Under the pieces are notes generated by a model that did no database searches, was not told the DNA's origin, and saw only the letters and a program-made list of their open reading frames with translations. A stretch of 43,975 nt of DNA from Muribaculaceae bacterium (GTDB taxonomy: Bacteria; Bacteroidota; Bacteroidia; Bacteroidales; G3-4614). Below are positions 27,590 through 36,190 of the stretch, piece by piece (positions within the stretch are counted from its first letter, which is position 1; each line of letters opens with the position of its first letter). The DNA lies in the NCBI GenBank assembly GCA_017546805.1, contig JAFYRT010000047.1:1-43975 (forward strand). Reading direction: 5' to 3'. The translations under genes and the position numbers were made by a program.

Positions 27590-27892
27590 TTACTTACAAT
27601 TTGATTTTTCTTTTTTCTTCTGTAACTGCTTGGTTAACGCATCTATCACATTATCAATAGCTTCCTCGAAAGAATCGGCTATTTTTTGAGAATAAATATC
27701 ATCTGCTTTTGGCACTAAAATTTTTATTGAGGCTTCTTTATTTAATGCAGTTTCGGGTTTTACCACTCGCAAAACCACCTCCGCAGAAATAATTTCGTCA
27801 CAATATTTTTCCAACTTACTTACTTTCTTCTCAATGAACGATTGTAATTGCGATGTTGCATCGAAATGTACTGATTGAATTTTAATCTCCAT
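27590..27892 (-). CDS. raiA: Ribosome hibernation-promoting factor / RaiA-type protein (short form)
   Basis: A 100-residue protein of the YfiA/HPF family. It starts MEIKIQSVHFDATSQLQSFIEKKVSKLEKY and has the beta-alpha-beta-beta-beta-alpha length of short HPF, ending in a lysine-rich tail. It binds the 30S subunit between body and head and shuts down idle ribosomes. Its start lies inside the end of xerC (11-bp overlap). It has a strong Shine-Dalgarno, AGGAGG, 5 nt before the ATG, very unusual in this window. It is the last gene of the rpsU-xerC-raiA group. Confidence 0.92.
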   Translation of the reverse strand: MEIKIQSVHFDATSQLQSFIEKKVSKLEKYCDEIISAEVVLRVVKPETALNKEASIKILVPKADDIYSQKIADSFEEAIDNVIDALTKQLQKKKEKSNCK

Positions 27893-28790
27893 ATAAACCT
27901 CCTTTTTTTAATGCCCTTGGATGGGCGTGGTTATAATTATGTTTTAGTTCCTCAAATGTTATATGAGTATAAACCTGAGTAGACGTTAGCGAAGCATGCC
28001 CCAACAACTCCTTTACACTATCCATTTCGGCCCCGTTATTCAACATAGCCGAAGCAAATGTATGTCGCAATACATGGGGACTCAATTTCGACAAAGTGGA
28101 TATCTTAGCAAGATTACTCTTCACTATTCTATAAACCATCATAGGATACAAAGGTTCTCCGCTTTCTCTTACAAATAGAGTTTCAACCTCCACACCAACC
28201 TCTCTGTCGCGAATATCAATATATTTTACAATAGAGGCATGCAGCTTTGCTCCATACGGTATTACGCGCTGTTTGTTTCTTTTTCCGGTAACCTTTATTG
28301 TTCTCGCCGACATATCCACATCCTTATCTCTTAACTGCAACAATTCTGCTCTACGCATTCCGGTCTGATACAGCATATCAAGGATAAGTTTATCTCGAAC
28401 CGATACAAAATCGTCTTGAGCGCACTCCATCTCATCAAGCAAGAGAGACATATCTGATTGTCGAACGAACGAAGGTAGCGGTTTTGATTCTTTGGGCTTT
28501 GCCACCATGACCACAGGGGAAGACGTAATCACACCCGTTTTTAGCAGATATTTATAAAAGGTTCGCAACGCCGAAAGCTTACGTCCCACAGAGCGTGGAC
28601 TCATTTTTTGTTCCATCAACCATACAATATAATTACGAACGACGTCCGAATCAACCAATGTATGATCCACAGCCCCTGTTTGTTGCATAAGATACTCCTC
28701 AAACTGAGACATATCGTTATTATAAGACAATACGGTATGAGAAGAATAACCCTTCTCATACCGTATATATTTTATAAACTTCTGCAACAT
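27882..28790 (-). CDS. xerC: XerC/XerD-type site-specific tyrosine recombinase
   Basis: A 302-residue tyrosine recombinase. The N-terminal SAM-like core-binding domain is about 1-85. Catalytic residues are R146 (TGMRRAEL), K170, H239 and R242 (PHVLRHTF), H265 (LLGHASL) and nucleophile Y274. The length fits chromosome-dimer resolvases acting at dif, not phage integrases. Whether it is the XerC or XerD partner cannot be decided here. It sits between rpsU and raiA, a core location, and its mRNA start has a strong Shine-Dalgarno within a hairpin. Confidence 0.9.
   Translation of the reverse strand: MLQKFIKYIRYEKGYSSHTVLSYNNDMSQFEEYLMQQTGAVDHTLVDSDVVRNYIVWLMEQKMSPRSVGRKLSALRTFYKYLLKTGVITSSPVVMVAKPKESKPLPSFVRQSDMSLLLDEMECAQDDFVSVRDKLILDMLYQTGMRRAELLQLRDKDVDMSARTIKVTGKRNKQRVIPYGAKLHASIVKYIDIRDREVGVEVETLFVRESGEPLYPMMVYRIVKSNLAKISTLSKLSPHVLRHTFASAMLNNGAEMDSVKELLGHASLTSTQVYTHITFEELKHNYNHAHPRALKKGGLYGD
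27898..27909 (-). promoter_or_regulatory. Strong Shine-Dalgarno of raiA
   Basis: AAAAAAAGGAGG ends 5 nt before the raiA ATG. The bases also encode Lys-Lys-Gly-Gly at the end of xerC, so coding constraint could explain part of it. Only xerC, the gene immediately upstream, has a comparable site with the same 5-nt spacing. Confidence 0.7.
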
Positions 28791-28820
28791 CGTAGCCTCC
28801 TCCTAATGGTCTTGGCTACA
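28791..28820 (-). promoter_or_regulatory. Hairpin presenting the xerC Shine-Dalgarno
   Basis: On the minus strand GTAGCC and GGCTAC form a perfect 6-bp stem, with a possible T-G closing pair, around a 16-nt loop AAGACCATTAGGAGGA. AGGAGGAGG (28796-28804) occupies the 3' side of the loop and the first stem bases, 5 nt before the xerC ATG. It lies outside coding sequence, so the purine run is not forced by protein. It looks like a translational control element. Confidence 0.6.
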
Positions 28821-28863
28821 AATTTAATACAAAAATGTAATTCTGCAAGAAAAAAAGTAAAAA

Positions 28864-29055
28864 TTACTCTTCTACTTGTTGCAATTTTTGTACGTATACC
28901 GCACGCATCATTTTTTTGCGGTTAGCTACAGATGGTTTTTCAAAAGCTTGACGAGCACGAAGTTCTTTTACGATACCTGTTTTCTCGTATTTTCTTTTGA
29001 ATTTTTTTAGCGCTCTTTCAATATTGTCGCCTTCTTTTACGGGTACTATTATCAT
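28864..29055 (-). CDS. rpsU: 30S ribosomal protein bS21
   Basis: A 63-residue basic protein, MIIVPVKEGDNIERALKKFKRKYEKTG..., with the usual helical C-terminus. In Bacteroidia ribosomes bS21, with bS6 and bS18, covers the 3' end of 16S rRNA and hides the anti-Shine-Dalgarno. The start has no Shine-Dalgarno of its own, only A/T-rich sequence. It is first in the group rpsU-xerC-raiA with a good promoter upstream; the gap to xerC is 73 bp. Confidence 0.97.
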   Translation of the reverse strand: MIIVPVKEGDNIERALKKFKRKYEKTGIVKELRARQAFEKPSVANRKKMMRAVYVQKLQQVEE

Positions 29056-29092
29056 AATATTTAGTTTTTAGAATTTTCGAAAATTTGCGGTG

Positions 29093-29122
29093 CAAAGTTA
29101 CACAACTTTTACGACATACAAA
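29093..29122 (-). promoter_or_regulatory. Promoter of rpsU-xerC-raiA
   Basis: Minus strand TTTG (29119-29122), 18-bp spacer, TAACTTTG (29093-29100): a full Bacteroidetes consensus with the same spacing as the core-operon promoter. It implies a leader of about 30 nt before rpsU. Confidence 0.75.
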
Positions 29123-29281
29123 ACCTTTTCGCTCTTTTTTTTATAATTTTATATAAATTCAATCACAAATCAAAACACATTTGCCTGATTTCTAAATGTT
29201 TATATACTAATAAAGTATTCTTTTTCCAGTAGAATAAATTTAAAATTTCAAATAAAAAATAGAACTTCAACAATATTTTTG

Positions 29282-29289
29282 TATCTTCG
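29282..29289 (+). promoter_or_regulatory. Candidate -7 element for the aminopeptidase gene
   Basis: TATCTTCG, one base off TAnnTTTG, lies 50 bp before the start codon in an AT-rich divergent spacer. No TTTG box is found at the proper distance, so it is tentative. Confidence 0.35.
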
Positions 29290-29338
29290 CCAAAGATATA
29301 CATAGTATATATATGTGATAATTTTTTAAATTAACGTC

Positions 29339-31132
29339 ATGAGTAGTTCAGTCATAAATTCACGTTTGGATGCCATACGTTCTCTTATGAGAGAAAACGG
29401 CATTGATGTATATATAGTTCCCAACTTCGACCCGCACCTAAGCGAATACCCCCCGGAGAGGTGGAACATTAGAAAATGGGCAACAGGTTTTACTGGTTCT
29501 GCAGGCAGTGCAGCAATATCTCTAAACGAGGCTGCTCTTTGGAGCGACTCAAGATATTTTCTACAAGCCGAAGCAGAGATTAAAGGGACAGGATACTCAT
29601 TTTATAAAGATGGTCTGCCAGAAACCACCCCTCTTAACGAATGGGTTTGCACTCAAGCCGGCAAAAACGGTGTAATTGCAGCCGACGACACATCGTTCTC
29701 TTACAATGAAGGATTGAGAATGAAAGCTCTGTTTGCAAAAAACAATATAGCTCTAAGTTTTGGTTTCGACCCCATTGCCAAATTATGGGACGGAAGACCA
29801 TCCATTCCTGAGAACGAGATATTCGTACACGAAATGAAATATGCAGGAGAATCTTTTTCAAGCAAATGTAAAAGAACTCTGGGGGCAATCAAAAAAAACG
29901 AAGCAAATGCAATACTTTTAAGCGCACTCGACGATATCGCATGGATTTTCAATATCAGAGGTTGCGATGTCAAGTTCAATCCCGTGGTTGTCGCATATGC
30001 ATACCTTTCTGAAGAGAAAAAAGTTATATTTATAGAAAAGTGCAAACTCCCCAATAGTGTAGTGGAGTATTTCAACCAAAACGACATTGAGATAATGCCA
30101 TATGGAGAAATCGAAAACTTTATACAAACACTTGACAACAACGCAAAAGTATTGGCAGACCCTGCAAGAGTTAATTATCGTCTTTGCAATGCACTTTGCG
30201 AAAAGGGAGTGTTAGTAGCAGCAACATCTCCCATTGCAATAATGAAAAGCATAAAAAACAGTGTGGAGATTGAGGGAACCAAAAACGCACTTGTTCGTGA
30301 CGGTGTTGCCATGACCAACTTCCTATATTGGTTAGATACAAATATTGGCAAAATTGAAATGAGCGAAATATCAATTGCCGAAAAACTTCGTTCGTTCCGA
30401 GCCGAACAACCCCTGTTTGTTGGAGAAAGCTTTGGAACAATTGCAGGCTACGAAGGGCATGGAGCCATTGTTCACTACCGAGCAACAGAGGAGAGCGACG
30501 CAAAGCTACAACCAAAAGGATTTGTTTTGGTAGACAGCGGAGGCCAATACCTCGACGGAACAACAGATATTACACGCACAATTCCATTAGGAGGACTTAC
30601 CGATGAGGAGAAAAAATGCTTTACCCTTGTACTAAAAGGGCACATCGCAGTGGCTCAAGCACAATTCCCTCAAGGAACTCGCGGAGCTCAAATAGACGCA
30701 TTTGCAAGAATTGCACTCTGGAAAGAGGGCTATACATATATGCACGGAACAGGACACGGCATAGGACACTTCCTTAATGTACACGAGGGTCCACAAAACA
30801 TACGTCTTGAGGAGAACCCTACTCCACTTATGCCTGGAATGATGACATCCAACGAACCAGGAGTATATTTAAGCAACCAATTCGGAATCAGGACAGAGAA
30901 TATAATCCTTACTGTCGAAAAATACGAAACCGATTTTGGCAAATTCTACGAGTTCGAGACTCTTACTCTATGTCCAATAGATACTCGTGCAGTTGATACG
31001 ACAATAATGACAAACGAAGAGATTGAGTGGTTAAACCAATACCACAAGCAAGTTTACGAGAAACTATCTCCAATGCTTGAGTCTCCTCAAAAAGAGTGGT
31101 TAAAAGCAAGATGTACACCTATAAGCAAATAA
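29339..31132 (+). CDS. Aminopeptidase P family (Xaa-Pro aminopeptidase, M24B)
   Basis: A 597-residue three-domain metallopeptidase of the long, eukaryote-like form: two creatinase-like N-terminal domains (about 1-310), then the pita-bread catalytic domain. The five metal ligands are in order: D399 and D410 (VDSGGQYLDGTTDITR), H473 (GTGHGIGHF), E506 (SNEPGVY) and E520 (RTENI). It removes N-terminal residues preceding proline and usually needs two Mn or Zn ions. There is no signal peptide, so it should be cytosolic, finishing peptide breakdown. It heads a plus-strand group with the carbonic anhydrase-like gene 10 bp downstream. Confidence 0.95.
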   Translation: MSSSVINSRLDAIRSLMRENGIDVYIVPNFDPHLSEYPPERWNIRKWATGFTGSAGSAAISLNEAALWSDSRYFLQAEAEIKGTGYSFYKDGLPETTPLNEWVCTQAGKNGVIAADDTSFSYNEGLRMKALFAKNNIALSFGFDPIAKLWDGRPSIPENEIFVHEMKYAGESFSSKCKRTLGAIKKNEANAILLSALDDIAWIFNIRGCDVKFNPVVVAYAYLSEEKKVIFIEKCKLPNSVVEYFNQNDIEIMPYGEIENFIQTLDNNAKVLADPARVNYRLCNALCEKGVLVAATSPIAIMKSIKNSVEIEGTKNALVRDGVAMTNFLYWLDTNIGKIEMSEISIAEKLRSFRAEQPLFVGESFGTIAGYEGHGAIVHYRATEESDAKLQPKGFVLVDSGGQYLDGTTDITRTIPLGGLTDEEKKCFTLVLKGHIAVAQAQFPQGTRGAQIDAFARIALWKEGYTYMHGTGHGIGHFLNVHEGPQNIRLEENPTPLMPGMMTSNEPGVYLSNQFGIRTENIILTVEKYETDFGKFYEFETLTLCPIDTRAVDTTIMTNEEIEWLNQYHKQVYEKLSPMLESPQKEWLKARCTPISK

Positions 31133-31142
31133 ACAACCTAAT

Positions 31143-31661
31143 ATGGCACTTATAAAGGAAGTACGAGGTTTTACTCCTCAAATAGGGAAAGATTGTTACC
31201 TATCAGAAAATGCGACAATCGTTGGCGACGTTATAATTGGTGATGAGTGTAGCATATGGTTCAACACCGTATTGCGAGGTGACGTAAACTCAATACGAGT
31301 AGGCAATCGCGTAAACATCCAAGATGGTTCGGTACTACACACCCTATATGAAAAATCCACTATAAATATAGGTAACGATGTATCAATAGGACATAACGTA
31401 ACCATTCACGGAGCAGATATTTGCGATGGGGCTTTGATAGGAATGGGAGCAGTGGTGTTAGACCATGCAGTTGTTGGAGAAGGAGCTATTGTTGCAGCCG
31501 GCTCGGTGGTTTTGAGCAAAACCATAATAAAACCAGGCGAACTTTGGGGCGGAGCACCTGCAAAATTCATAAAAATGGTTGACATAGAGCAATCAAAAGA
31601 GATAAACCAAAAAATTGCAAAAAACTACCTGATGTACTCAAAATGGTATAGCGAGGAGTAA
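31143..31661 (+). CDS. Gamma-carbonic-anhydrase-like hexapeptide-repeat protein
   Basis: A 172-residue left-handed beta-helix protein of the YrdA/PaaY/CamH-like family. Hexapeptide repeats run from about residue 22 to 130, and 'RGDVNSIRVGNRVNIQDGSVLH' is the family signature. Predicted metal histidines are H66, H84 and H89. These proteins form trimers with metal at subunit interfaces; some are carbonic anhydrases, others have unknown activity. It lacks the acidic loop with the proton-shuttle glutamate of archaeal Cam, so activity is uncertain. Tightly placed between the aminopeptidase and radC. Confidence 0.88.
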   Translation: MALIKEVRGFTPQIGKDCYLSENATIVGDVIIGDECSIWFNTVLRGDVNSIRVGNRVNIQDGSVLHTLYEKSTINIGNDVSIGHNVTIHGADICDGALIGMGAVVLDHAVVGEGAIVAAGSVVLSKTIIKPGELWGGAPAKFIKMVDIEQSKEINQKIAKNYLMYSKWYSEE

Positions 31662-31668
31662 GCAAACG

Positions 31669-32361
31669 ATGAAGAACAAACTTGCAATAACCGATTGGGC
31701 GTTAGAGGATCGCCCCCGCGAAAAGATGATGATACACGGCATCCGTACCCTTACGGATGCCGAACTGATAGCCATTCTCATTGGTTCGGGAAACCGCAAC
31801 GAGAGTGCAGTTGAACTATCGCAAAGAATTTTAAACAGTGTCGAAGGAAAATTCTCGAACCTTGGCAAAAAGAGCGTAAACGAATTAATATCGGAGTTTG
31901 ACGGCATTGGAGAGGCAAAAGCCATTACCATTCTCGCTGCAATTGAGTTGGGCAGACGACGCAAAAGCGAAGAAATTGAACGTCCGGGAGCCATAACATC
32001 AAGTAAAGATGCATTCAACTATATCTACCCACGCCTTACCGACCTACATCAAGAGGAGTTCTGGATAATACTGCTCAACAACGGCAATCACATTTTAGAC
32101 TGTGTAAGAATAAGCCAAGGCTCAACAAAATCAACCCTCGTTGACATAAAACTTATAATGAAAAGTGCCATTACTCGTCTTGCACGAGGAATAATAGCAT
32201 GCCACAACCACCCTTCAGGCACAGCATACCCAAGTGAGGCAGACATAAAACTCACAAAGAAAATAAAAGAGGCAGCCAACATATTGGACATCCAACTACT
32301 CGATCACATAATAGTTGCAGGCGAAGAGTACTACAGTTTCCTTGACAAGGGCATTTTATAG
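31669..32361 (+). CDS. radC: RadC / JAB1-MPN-domain protein
   Basis: A 230-residue protein with an N-terminal helix-hairpin-helix region (about 64-97, FDGIGEAKAITILAAIELG) and a C-terminal JAB metalloprotease-like domain with HNHPSG (H179, H181) and D192. The historical DNA-repair assignment for RadC is doubtful, and its biochemical role is unsettled. It begins 7 bp after the carbonic anhydrase-like gene and converges on the helicase gene. No clear terminator lies in the 39-bp convergent gap beyond a short GATTT/AAATC stem. Confidence 0.93.
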   Translation: MKNKLAITDWALEDRPREKMMIHGIRTLTDAELIAILIGSGNRNESAVELSQRILNSVEGKFSNLGKKSVNELISEFDGIGEAKAITILAAIELGRRRKSEEIERPGAITSSKDAFNYIYPRLTDLHQEEFWIILLNNGNHILDCVRISQGSTKSTLVDIKLIMKSAITRLARGIIACHNHPSGTAYPSEADIKLTKKIKEAANILDIQLLDHIIVAGEEYYSFLDKGIL

Positions 32362-32400
32362 TTGTTATAAGGTTAGATTTATTCGACAAATCAATACACC

Positions 32401-35400
32401 CTAAATCACTTTACCCAAAGAGACATACCAAACGTATCCGTTCACATTAAAATATCCCATTTTTTTCAGAAGTGAGATATATGACTCCACTTGCTTAATG
32501 TAAGCCGGCGATTCGGCTCCAAACTTATAATCAACCACCGTTACTTTATCTCCATCAATAACCACTCTATCAGGGCGATAACTTATCTTGCCATCTCCTG
32601 TATAATTCAGAACACTGCTCTCATTAAGCACTTTTTTTCCAACAGCAAACCACTCTGCAATTTGCGGATTGGCATTAATCTGAGAAGCAACCTCCCTTAC
32701 AAAATCTTCAGACTCCTCTGTTGTTATAACACCCAATTTCTCATATTTTTTTGCAATACGCTCAATATCATCGGCAATAACAATTTCGCTCATCATCTCG
32801 TGTTTTATCTTTCCGATAGAGAGCCTTGAGTGTTCATCAAAATACGATTCTCCTTTAAGCTTCAATCGTAATTTAGACTCAATGGGGGCAACATCATATT
32901 CCGAAATTTCCGCAACGCAACTAACCTCTTCATCACTTTGTTGAGGCAGATACATAGTTCCAAGTTCATATACATCTTCATCAAAAGAGGCTCTATTCTC
33001 TTTATCTTTAAACATCATTAACAAGGTCTTATACATAAACGAATTAATAGATGTTTGTTTTTTCAATGTATCCGTTTCCCCTTTTTTGGCATATATAATC
33101 AAATTGTCTTCTGCTCGAGTAAAAGCCACATATGCAATATTCAAATTATCTATAAGAGCCATAGCCTTCTCTTCTGTATAATTTTCGGCATATATCGATT
33201 TCAATAAACCCTTTGTTATCGGCAGCGGAAATCTCCACATCTCTTTTCCTTCTGCCATAGGAGCACCCCACATAATATTAAGCCCATCACCTAACGACCA
33301 ATCACAGAACGGAATGAATACAGTTGGGAACTCCAATCCCTTTGACTTATGTATAGTGATTATTCTAATAGCATTATTTGTTTCTGGAGTTGAAATATAT
33401 AATTTTTCAGAATGAGAATCCCACCAATCAAGAAATTCCGACAACGCACTTCCATTCTGAGCCATATATGACAAAATCTGATCTTGAAAAGCCTGTAAAT
33501 ACGGAATCTGGTCAACATCATTACGAGTATTTATCATCTCCGCAATACCCTCGCACATCTCATATAGCGATTTTGTAGAAAGCACATCAAGTCTCTCTTG
33601 GATATCATCAATCGAATTTTCTCTCATACGAGAGATAGTCTCCTCCAAAACCGTATCGGGCTGTGCAAATGAAGAAGATACAAGCTCATAATTCATCATC
33701 AACTTGCAAACATCGTTTTCGGGAGAATTAATATAGCGCATAATGGCAAGGATGGATTTTACCGCCTTTGAATTTTTAATTTTCAAAGCTTCATTTGATA
33801 TGACATAAAATTTTTTATCTCCATCCTTTTGCTCCGACATAAGATATTGTGCAATCATCGAAGCCTCTTTGTTCCAACGAACCAAAATAGCTATTTTGCC
33901 CGCACTATAATTATTTTCCAGCATCCCCTGTATATCAGCATACAGTTTCTTTAAAATGCGCTCATTATACTCATCCCCATTAGATTCAAAACTCACCTTT
34001 ACATATCCTGTGTTTTCAGCTTTTTTACTATTGAACTTCTGCTCGTTATCTCTATAAGCTGCGGTAAGTTTTTCCATTAATATTGGATTCTTCTCATCAC
34101 GACTTCGCAAATTTTCAATTGCATATGTAAAAAATTTGTTATTGAACGCAACAACATTTGGAGCACTTCTCCAATTCACATCCATAGATAACGAAATAGC
34201 TCCATTTTTTACGAAAGACTCCTCGCTATTGGGCAAACCGTTAAGCATGCTCCAATCGGAATTTCTCCAACGATATATACTCTGTTTAACATCTCCCACA
34301 ATAAGATTATGTCCACCCTTTGAGATACTTTCCTTTAAAAGCGGCTTAAAGTTTTGCCATTGCGAGTTAGAAGTATCCTGAAACTCGTCAATCATATAGT
34401 GGTGAATATTTACTCCTGTTTTCTCATATATGAAAGGAGTTTCTGTATTATTTATAATTCCGGACAACAAATTGGTAGTATCAGAAAGAAGCATAAGATT
34501 TCGCTCCTTTATTATATCCCTCAAGTGAGAATCAACATCACTTAAAATACCAAAAGAAAAGAGATTTTTTTTCAACGTCTCATATGTATAATATATCTTC
34601 TCTTTTGCTTCTATTAATTCCTTCAGTCTCTCAAAACAAGGAACCAATTTATCAAAACGCTCATGTGCATAAGCCGAAACTTTGTTTGTTCTATGTGGCC
34701 ATTTTTCCCTATCGCTATCAAGTAGTGTTTTAGATGGAGAAGTATATGATTTATATTTTTTTGTAAAATACTTCAAATAAGAGGTCTTCTTGCCCGTCAT
34801 CTCATCATCTTCAACCCCTTGTAAAATAGCACAGCCCTCACTAATGATACCTCTCCACTCCTCTTCAAACTCTGCCATCTCTTGAGTCATGGCTTTATTA
34901 AATGCCTCAATCTCTCCCTTCGTTGGCAAATGTGCACCTTTTGAATTACCATTCCACTCTTTATAATCCTCTTTAAAAAGCTCTTTCGCCAACCTTCTTA
35001 TCTCAGTTTCTGCCGAGTTCCATTTGCTACCTTTCTCAATTTGATACATATCGTACACCAACAGCCATTCCCAAAGAGCATCATCCTTATCCCCATCCGA
35101 TAGAGATAGATACATTCTATCTATAGCCTCTTTAGCCAATGAGTCCGAATCGAGCTCTACATTGTAGCCGCCCTGCGCTCCGATATCCCTCACAAAGGCA
35201 CGCATGGTTCTTTGAAAAAATGTATCAATAGTTGAAACATTAAAACCTGTATAATCGTGCAAAAGAGTATAGAGAATCTCTTTTGAACGCTCCTGCAACT
35301 CTTGGTAATCTTTTACGCACTTCGATGCAATAAGTTCTTCGGCATATATCTTTGTATTGCTATCATCAACACCCATGGCAAGATTGTAAAGAGACTTAAT

Positions 35401-35631
35401 GATTCGAGCTTTCATCTCACCTGTCGCCTTATTTGTAAAGGTTACCGCAAGAATATGTCTGTAAGTCTTATTTCTCTCTGAATACAATAAATCTGAAGTA
35501 TTTTCTTTCGAGAAAAGCAACCACAAATAGTACAAAGTTAGAGTAAATGTTTTACCCGAACCTGCCGAAGCCTTGTATATAACCACAGGTGCATCTGTTA
35601 CCAATTTCTTTTTTGAGTTTGAAGAAGCCAT
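32401..35631 (-). CDS. addA: AddA/RecB-like UvrD-family helicase with C-terminal PD-(D/E)XK nuclease
   Basis: A 1076-residue helicase-nuclease. Walker A is ASAGSGKTF at 21-29, Walker B with motif II is DEFQDT at 415-420, and the following motif is VGDVKQSIYRWR at 445-456. Later 'IHKSKGLEFPTVFIP' and 'AYVAFTRAEDNL' are helicase motifs V and VI. The C-terminus carries a RecB-type nuclease core, RPDRV...VVDYK, with D1021, D1034 and K1036. This architecture processes double-strand ends for recombination. An AddB-like partner is often adjacent in related genomes but none is in this window. It follows yciH by 24 bp and may be co-transcribed with it. Confidence 0.88.
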   Translation of the reverse strand: MASSNSKKKLVTDAPVVIYKASAGSGKTFTLTLYYLWLLFSKENTSDLLYSERNKTYRHILAVTFTNKATGEMKARIIKSLYNLAMGVDDSNTKIYAEELIASKCVKDYQELQERSKEILYTLLHDYTGFNVSTIDTFFQRTMRAFVRDIGAQGGYNVELDSDSLAKEAIDRMYLSLSDGDKDDALWEWLLVYDMYQIEKGSKWNSAETEIRRLAKELFKEDYKEWNGNSKGAHLPTKGEIEAFNKAMTQEMAEFEEEWRGIISEGCAILQGVEDDEMTGKKTSYLKYFTKKYKSYTSPSKTLLDSDREKWPHRTNKVSAYAHERFDKLVPCFERLKELIEAKEKIYYTYETLKKNLFSFGILSDVDSHLRDIIKERNLMLLSDTTNLLSGIINNTETPFIYEKTGVNIHHYMIDEFQDTSNSQWQNFKPLLKESISKGGHNLIVGDVKQSIYRWRNSDWSMLNGLPNSEESFVKNGAISLSMDVNWRSAPNVVAFNNKFFTYAIENLRSRDEKNPILMEKLTAAYRDNEQKFNSKKAENTGYVKVSFESNGDEYNERILKKLYADIQGMLENNYSAGKIAILVRWNKEASMIAQYLMSEQKDGDKKFYVISNEALKIKNSKAVKSILAIMRYINSPENDVCKLMMNYELVSSSFAQPDTVLEETISRMRENSIDDIQERLDVLSTKSLYEMCEGIAEMINTRNDVDQIPYLQAFQDQILSYMAQNGSALSEFLDWWDSHSEKLYISTPETNNAIRIITIHKSKGLEFPTVFIPFCDWSLGDGLNIMWGAPMAEGKEMWRFPLPITKGLLKSIYAENYTEEKAMALIDNLNIAYVAFTRAEDNLIIYAKKGETDTLKKQTSINSFMYKTLLMMFKDKENRASFDEDVYELGTMYLPQQSDEEVSCVAEISEYDVAPIESKLRLKLKGESYFDEHSRLSIGKIKHEMMSEIVIADDIERIAKKYEKLGVITTEESEDFVREVASQINANPQIAEWFAVGKKVLNESSVLNYTGDGKISYRPDRVVIDGDKVTVVDYKFGAESPAYIKQVESYISLLKKMGYFNVNGYVWYVSLGKVI

Positions 35632-35655
35632 TTTAAGTACGATAGAATTATAATA

Positions 35656-35997
35656 TTAAATCTTTTTAGCAGAGTTGTATCCCTCTTTCAAAAGAATAGG
35701 CAATACCTTATCTCGCAAATCTCCTTGCAATACAATTTCGCAATCTTTCACCGAACCACCTGTGCCAAGTTTGGTTTTAATAATTTTGGCAAGGGACGAA
35801 GCGCTATCTTCGTCATCAAAACCCGTAACAATTGTTACAGTCTTTCCCGAACGGTTTTTACGATCTATTGCAACACGCAATTTCATCTTTGCCTTCTCTG
35901 CAACAGCCTTCTCTTCTTTTACCTCTCTCTCAATATCTTCTGTTGAAATTGAGTATGCCTTACCAAGCAACTCTTTCCAATCGTTAGGAGTACTCAT
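35656..35997 (-). CDS. yciH: SUI1/eIF1-like translation factor (YciH family)
   Basis: A 113-residue protein with a C-terminal SUI1 fold: 'KTVTIVTGFDDED' then 'LAKIIKTKLGTGGSVKDCEIVLQGDLRDKV'. The first 40 residues are charged and probably flexible. In E. coli the homologue affects start-site fidelity and accumulates on some ribosomes. It is the first gene before the AddA-like helicase. Confidence 0.93.
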   Translation of the reverse strand: MSTPNDWKELLGKAYSISTEDIEREVKEEKAVAEKAKMKLRVAIDRKNRSGKTVTIVTGFDDEDSASSLAKIIKTKLGTGGSVKDCEIVLQGDLRDKVLPILLKEGYNSAKKI

Positions 35998-36021
35998 AAA
36001 TTTTCCTTTTTAATCTTTTTA

Positions 36022-36029
36022 CAAAAATA
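36022..36029 (-). promoter_or_regulatory. Candidate -7 element for yciH-addA
   Basis: Minus-strand TATTTTTG fits TAnnTTTG, 25 bp upstream of the yciH start. No convincing -33 box at 18-20 bp. Tentative. Confidence 0.3.
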
Positions 36030-36145
36030 ACAATTCTATACAATATACGTTAAGTCGGAGTTTTTTTATTTGAAATAAAATCCAATAATTCTGTTTCTTT
36101 AATCTTTTTTGGCTATTTGTATAAATCTGTTTCTCTATTTTTTTG

Positions 36146-36153
36146 TAATTTTG
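36146..36153 (+). promoter_or_regulatory. Candidate -7 element for the rex operon
   Basis: TAATTTTG matches TAnnTTTG 38 bp before the rex start. The nearest TTTG upstream is 26 bp away, too far for the usual spacing. No palindromic Rex operator was recognised nearby. Confidence 0.35.
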
Positions 36154-36190
36154 AGGCACTATTTAATCATATAGAATATAAGATAAAACA

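Noticed and set aside
27882-28790. Phage or conjugative-element integrase
   Set aside because: Size and motifs fit XerC/D, the flanks are rpsU and raiA, and no attachment-site repeat or mobile genes are nearby, although tRNA genes are close.
31655-31660. GAGGAG upstream of radC as a Shine-Dalgarno
   Set aside because: It encodes the last glutamates of the upstream gene and lies too far from the radC ATG (more than 10 nt).
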